Below, one piece after another: positions 6,909-7,864 of a DNA stretch of 7,864 nt. Made by a program: the position numbers and the translations under genes. The stretch is from Sulfuritalea sp. (GTDB taxonomy: Bacteria; Pseudomonadota; Gammaproteobacteria; Burkholderiales; Rhodocyclaceae), in assembly GCA_022843505.1 (NCBI GenBank), contig JALHNN010000105.1, forward strand, positions 1 through 7,864, written 5' to 3'. The notes below the pieces were generated by a model. The model searched no databases, was not told the DNA's origin, and saw only the letters and a program-made list of their open reading frames with translations. The number at the start of each line of letters is the position of its first letter. Within the stretch, counting starts at the first letter, position 1.

Positions 6909-7701
6909 CGCTCAGGTCACGCAATTTTCCCAACTGCTCATCCATCGGCCGGATGGCAAGCACTTCAAGGAAATCGGGATACCGGGTACGCAGGCGTGTA
7001 TCACGGGGAGTTACATCGTCCCAGGGTATTATCGAGACGTCCGATCTATCGTAAGCCGTCTGCATCAAGCGGAGCAGATCGAGCTTGGTAAGGTCTTCCC
7101 CATAGACGTGGCGCACCCCCGGCCGGACCAAACCATCGGTTATCAGTACGCCGATGATGCGCGCCAACTCGAGGGTGGTGATGCCATTCCAGCGGTGGTT
7201 GCCGTAACCACGGACGTCGCCACTTTGCCCAAGGAACCAACAGAGCAACGAATAGTAGTTGCGCAGTTCAGGTCCGATGATGGATGTTCTCAAGACCAAC
7301 GCATTGGCGGGTTCCCCCCAATACTTGCTGAGGCCATACACGTCGGTTGCGTCTGCGCGCGCATGCTCATCGTAGGGGCCGGCATCTCCCTTGAATACGC
7401 AATCGGTCGAAACATGGACCAGCGGCACATCGTGGGCTGAGCACCAATCCGCGAGTCGGCGCGGGAAGAGACTGTTTATCCGCAGGAAACTGGACTCTGC
7501 CTGATCAAGATGACGGTTTGTCAGGCCGATCGCGTTAACGACCGCAGTCGGCTGCACGCTCTCCAGCACCGCAAAGTCGGGAGCCATTGCGTCGAGTTCC
7601 GGCCGTGACGCTTCAAATACCTGAAGACCAACCTTGGGCAGATAATGGATGAGTGCGCTACCCAGCATGCCGCGCGCACCGAGAACTAAAACTCGGCTCA
7701 T
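6865..7701 (-). CDS. RmlD-superfamily SDR sugar-nucleotide reductase (dTDP-4-dehydrorhamnose reductase-like)
   Basis: This 278-residue protein is an extended short-chain dehydrogenase. It has the N-terminal NAD(P)-binding motif GARGMLG (8-14), the VVNAIGLTN segment (54-62), STDCVFKGD (98-106) and the catalytic YGLSK (Tyr122, Lys126). RTSIIG (138-143) and RWNGITTLELARII (170-183) mark a branch of the RmlD family often seen in surface-polysaccharide clusters. It would reduce a 4-keto sugar nucleotide to a deoxysugar donor in the cytoplasm; because no rmlA, rmlB or rmlC is visible, dTDP-rhamnose is only one possibility. The length is close to the usual ~280-300 residues. ATG at 7699-7701 is supported by a good Shine-Dalgarno. 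The last ~14 codons overlap the next gene and look like a non-conserved tail. Confidence 0.85.
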   Translation of the reverse strand: MSRVLVLGARGMLGSALIHYLPKVGLQVFEASRPELDAMAPDFAVLESVQPTAVVNAIGLTNRHLDQAESSFLRINSLFPRRLADWCSAHDVPLVHVSTDCVFKGDAGPYDEHARADATDVYGLSKYWGEPANALVLRTSIIGPELRNYYSLLCWFLGQSGDVRGYGNHRWNGITTLELARIIGVLITDGLVRPGVRHVYGEDLTKLDLLRLMQTAYDRSDVSIIPWDDVTPRDTRLRTRYPDFLEVLAIRPMDEQLGKLRDLSDGRGHWRESSCRSA

Positions 7702-7706
7702 GGCTA

Positions 7707-7712
7707 TCCTTC
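7707..7712 (-). promoter_or_regulatory. ribosome-binding site of the RmlD-like gene
   Basis: On the minus strand GAAGGA ends five bases before the ATG at 7699-7701, a strong Shine-Dalgarno at normal spacing. It fixes the start of the reductase and is the clearest ribosome-binding site in the window. Confidence 0.7.
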
Positions 7713-7772
7713 GATCAGGGACATCGGAATTGACTCGGCAGCTTCGGAAACGGCGCAGATTTGTAATGTATT

Positions 7773-7864
7773 CTAACTATCCGTGCAGTTGAATTTCTTC
7801 GGGATCCACGCTGCCAATTTTCTCCACGCGATCGTATCGAGTGCCTTGCCCAGGGAAACGCCAT
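7773..7864 (-). CDS. possible 3' end of an unidentified upstream gene (partial)
   Basis: On the minus strand one frame is open from the right edge to a TAG at 7773-7775, encoding 29 residues that end in WIPKKFNCTDS. Its third codon positions are clearly richer in G/C than those of the neighbouring frame, which also stays open from the edge and stops at 7777-7779 (ending DPEEIQLHG). The GC bias favours the first frame, but the stretch is too short to be sure and I do not recognise a family. If real, the gene would end 71 bases before the reductase start and would be the preceding member of the same operon. Confidence 0.3.
   Translation of the reverse strand, partial: GVSLGKALDTIAWRKLAAWIPKKFNCTDS

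Noticed and set aside
6895..7440. 181-codon open frame on the plus strand
   Set aside because: Antisense to the RmlD-like gene, which has NAD-binding and YxxxK motifs and a good ribosome-binding site. No protein family is visible in the antisense product.
7770..7775. TAGAAT resembling a -10 box on the minus strand upstream of the RmlD-like gene
   Set aside because: Five of six bases match, but no acceptable -35 element sits 16-18 bases upstream, and it overlaps a possible coding end.
1..7864. search for CRISPR arrays, tRNA or rRNA genes, insertion sequences and attachment sites
   Set aside because: No spaced direct repeats, cloverleaf-like sequences, transposase motifs or terminal inverted repeats were seen; the only periodic repeats are the TPR-coding units.

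Overview
The window looks like part of a bacterial surface- or protein-glycosylation locus. Its composition is GC-rich (roughly 60% by eye) and codon third positions are G/C-rich. Together with the gene types this suggests a proteobacterium, perhaps a betaproteobacterium; that assignment is inference, since no rRNA or taxonomic marker is present.

Layout, left to right. (1) The last 54 codons of a class I SAM-dependent methyltransferase on + (ends at 166). (2) A 667-residue TPR plus GT41 (OGT-like) glycosyltransferase on - (169-2172), convergent with the methyltransferase and only 2 bases from it. (3) A 341-base divergent intergenic region with no recognised gene. (4) An 817-residue protein on + (2514-4967): an N-terminal SEC-C zinc-binding motif, about ten TPRs (eight of them perfectly phased 34-residue units) and a GT41 catalytic region. 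(5) A 108-base convergent gap holding a hairpin. (6) A 610-residue TPR plus GT41 protein on - (5076-6908). (7) A 278-residue RmlD-superfamily sugar-nucleotide reductase on - (6865-7701), lying upstream of gene 6 and overlapping it by 44 bases, so the two are probably co-transcribed. (8) Possibly the 3' tail of another - strand gene at the right edge.

How they may work together: the reductase would finish a deoxy- or modified sugar nucleotide, the three O-GlcNAc-transferase-like enzymes would transfer sugars in the cytoplasm to protein (flagellin-like or other surface proteins) or to other acceptors, and the methyltransferase could decorate the product. No acceptor gene is visible, so the target is unknown. 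The three GT41 proteins differ in N-terminal architecture, in catalytic subgroup and in their active-site loop, and they are not arranged as a tandem array, so they look like specialised paralogs rather than recent copies. The most distinctive point is the SEC-C motif at the N terminus of the 817-residue enzyme.
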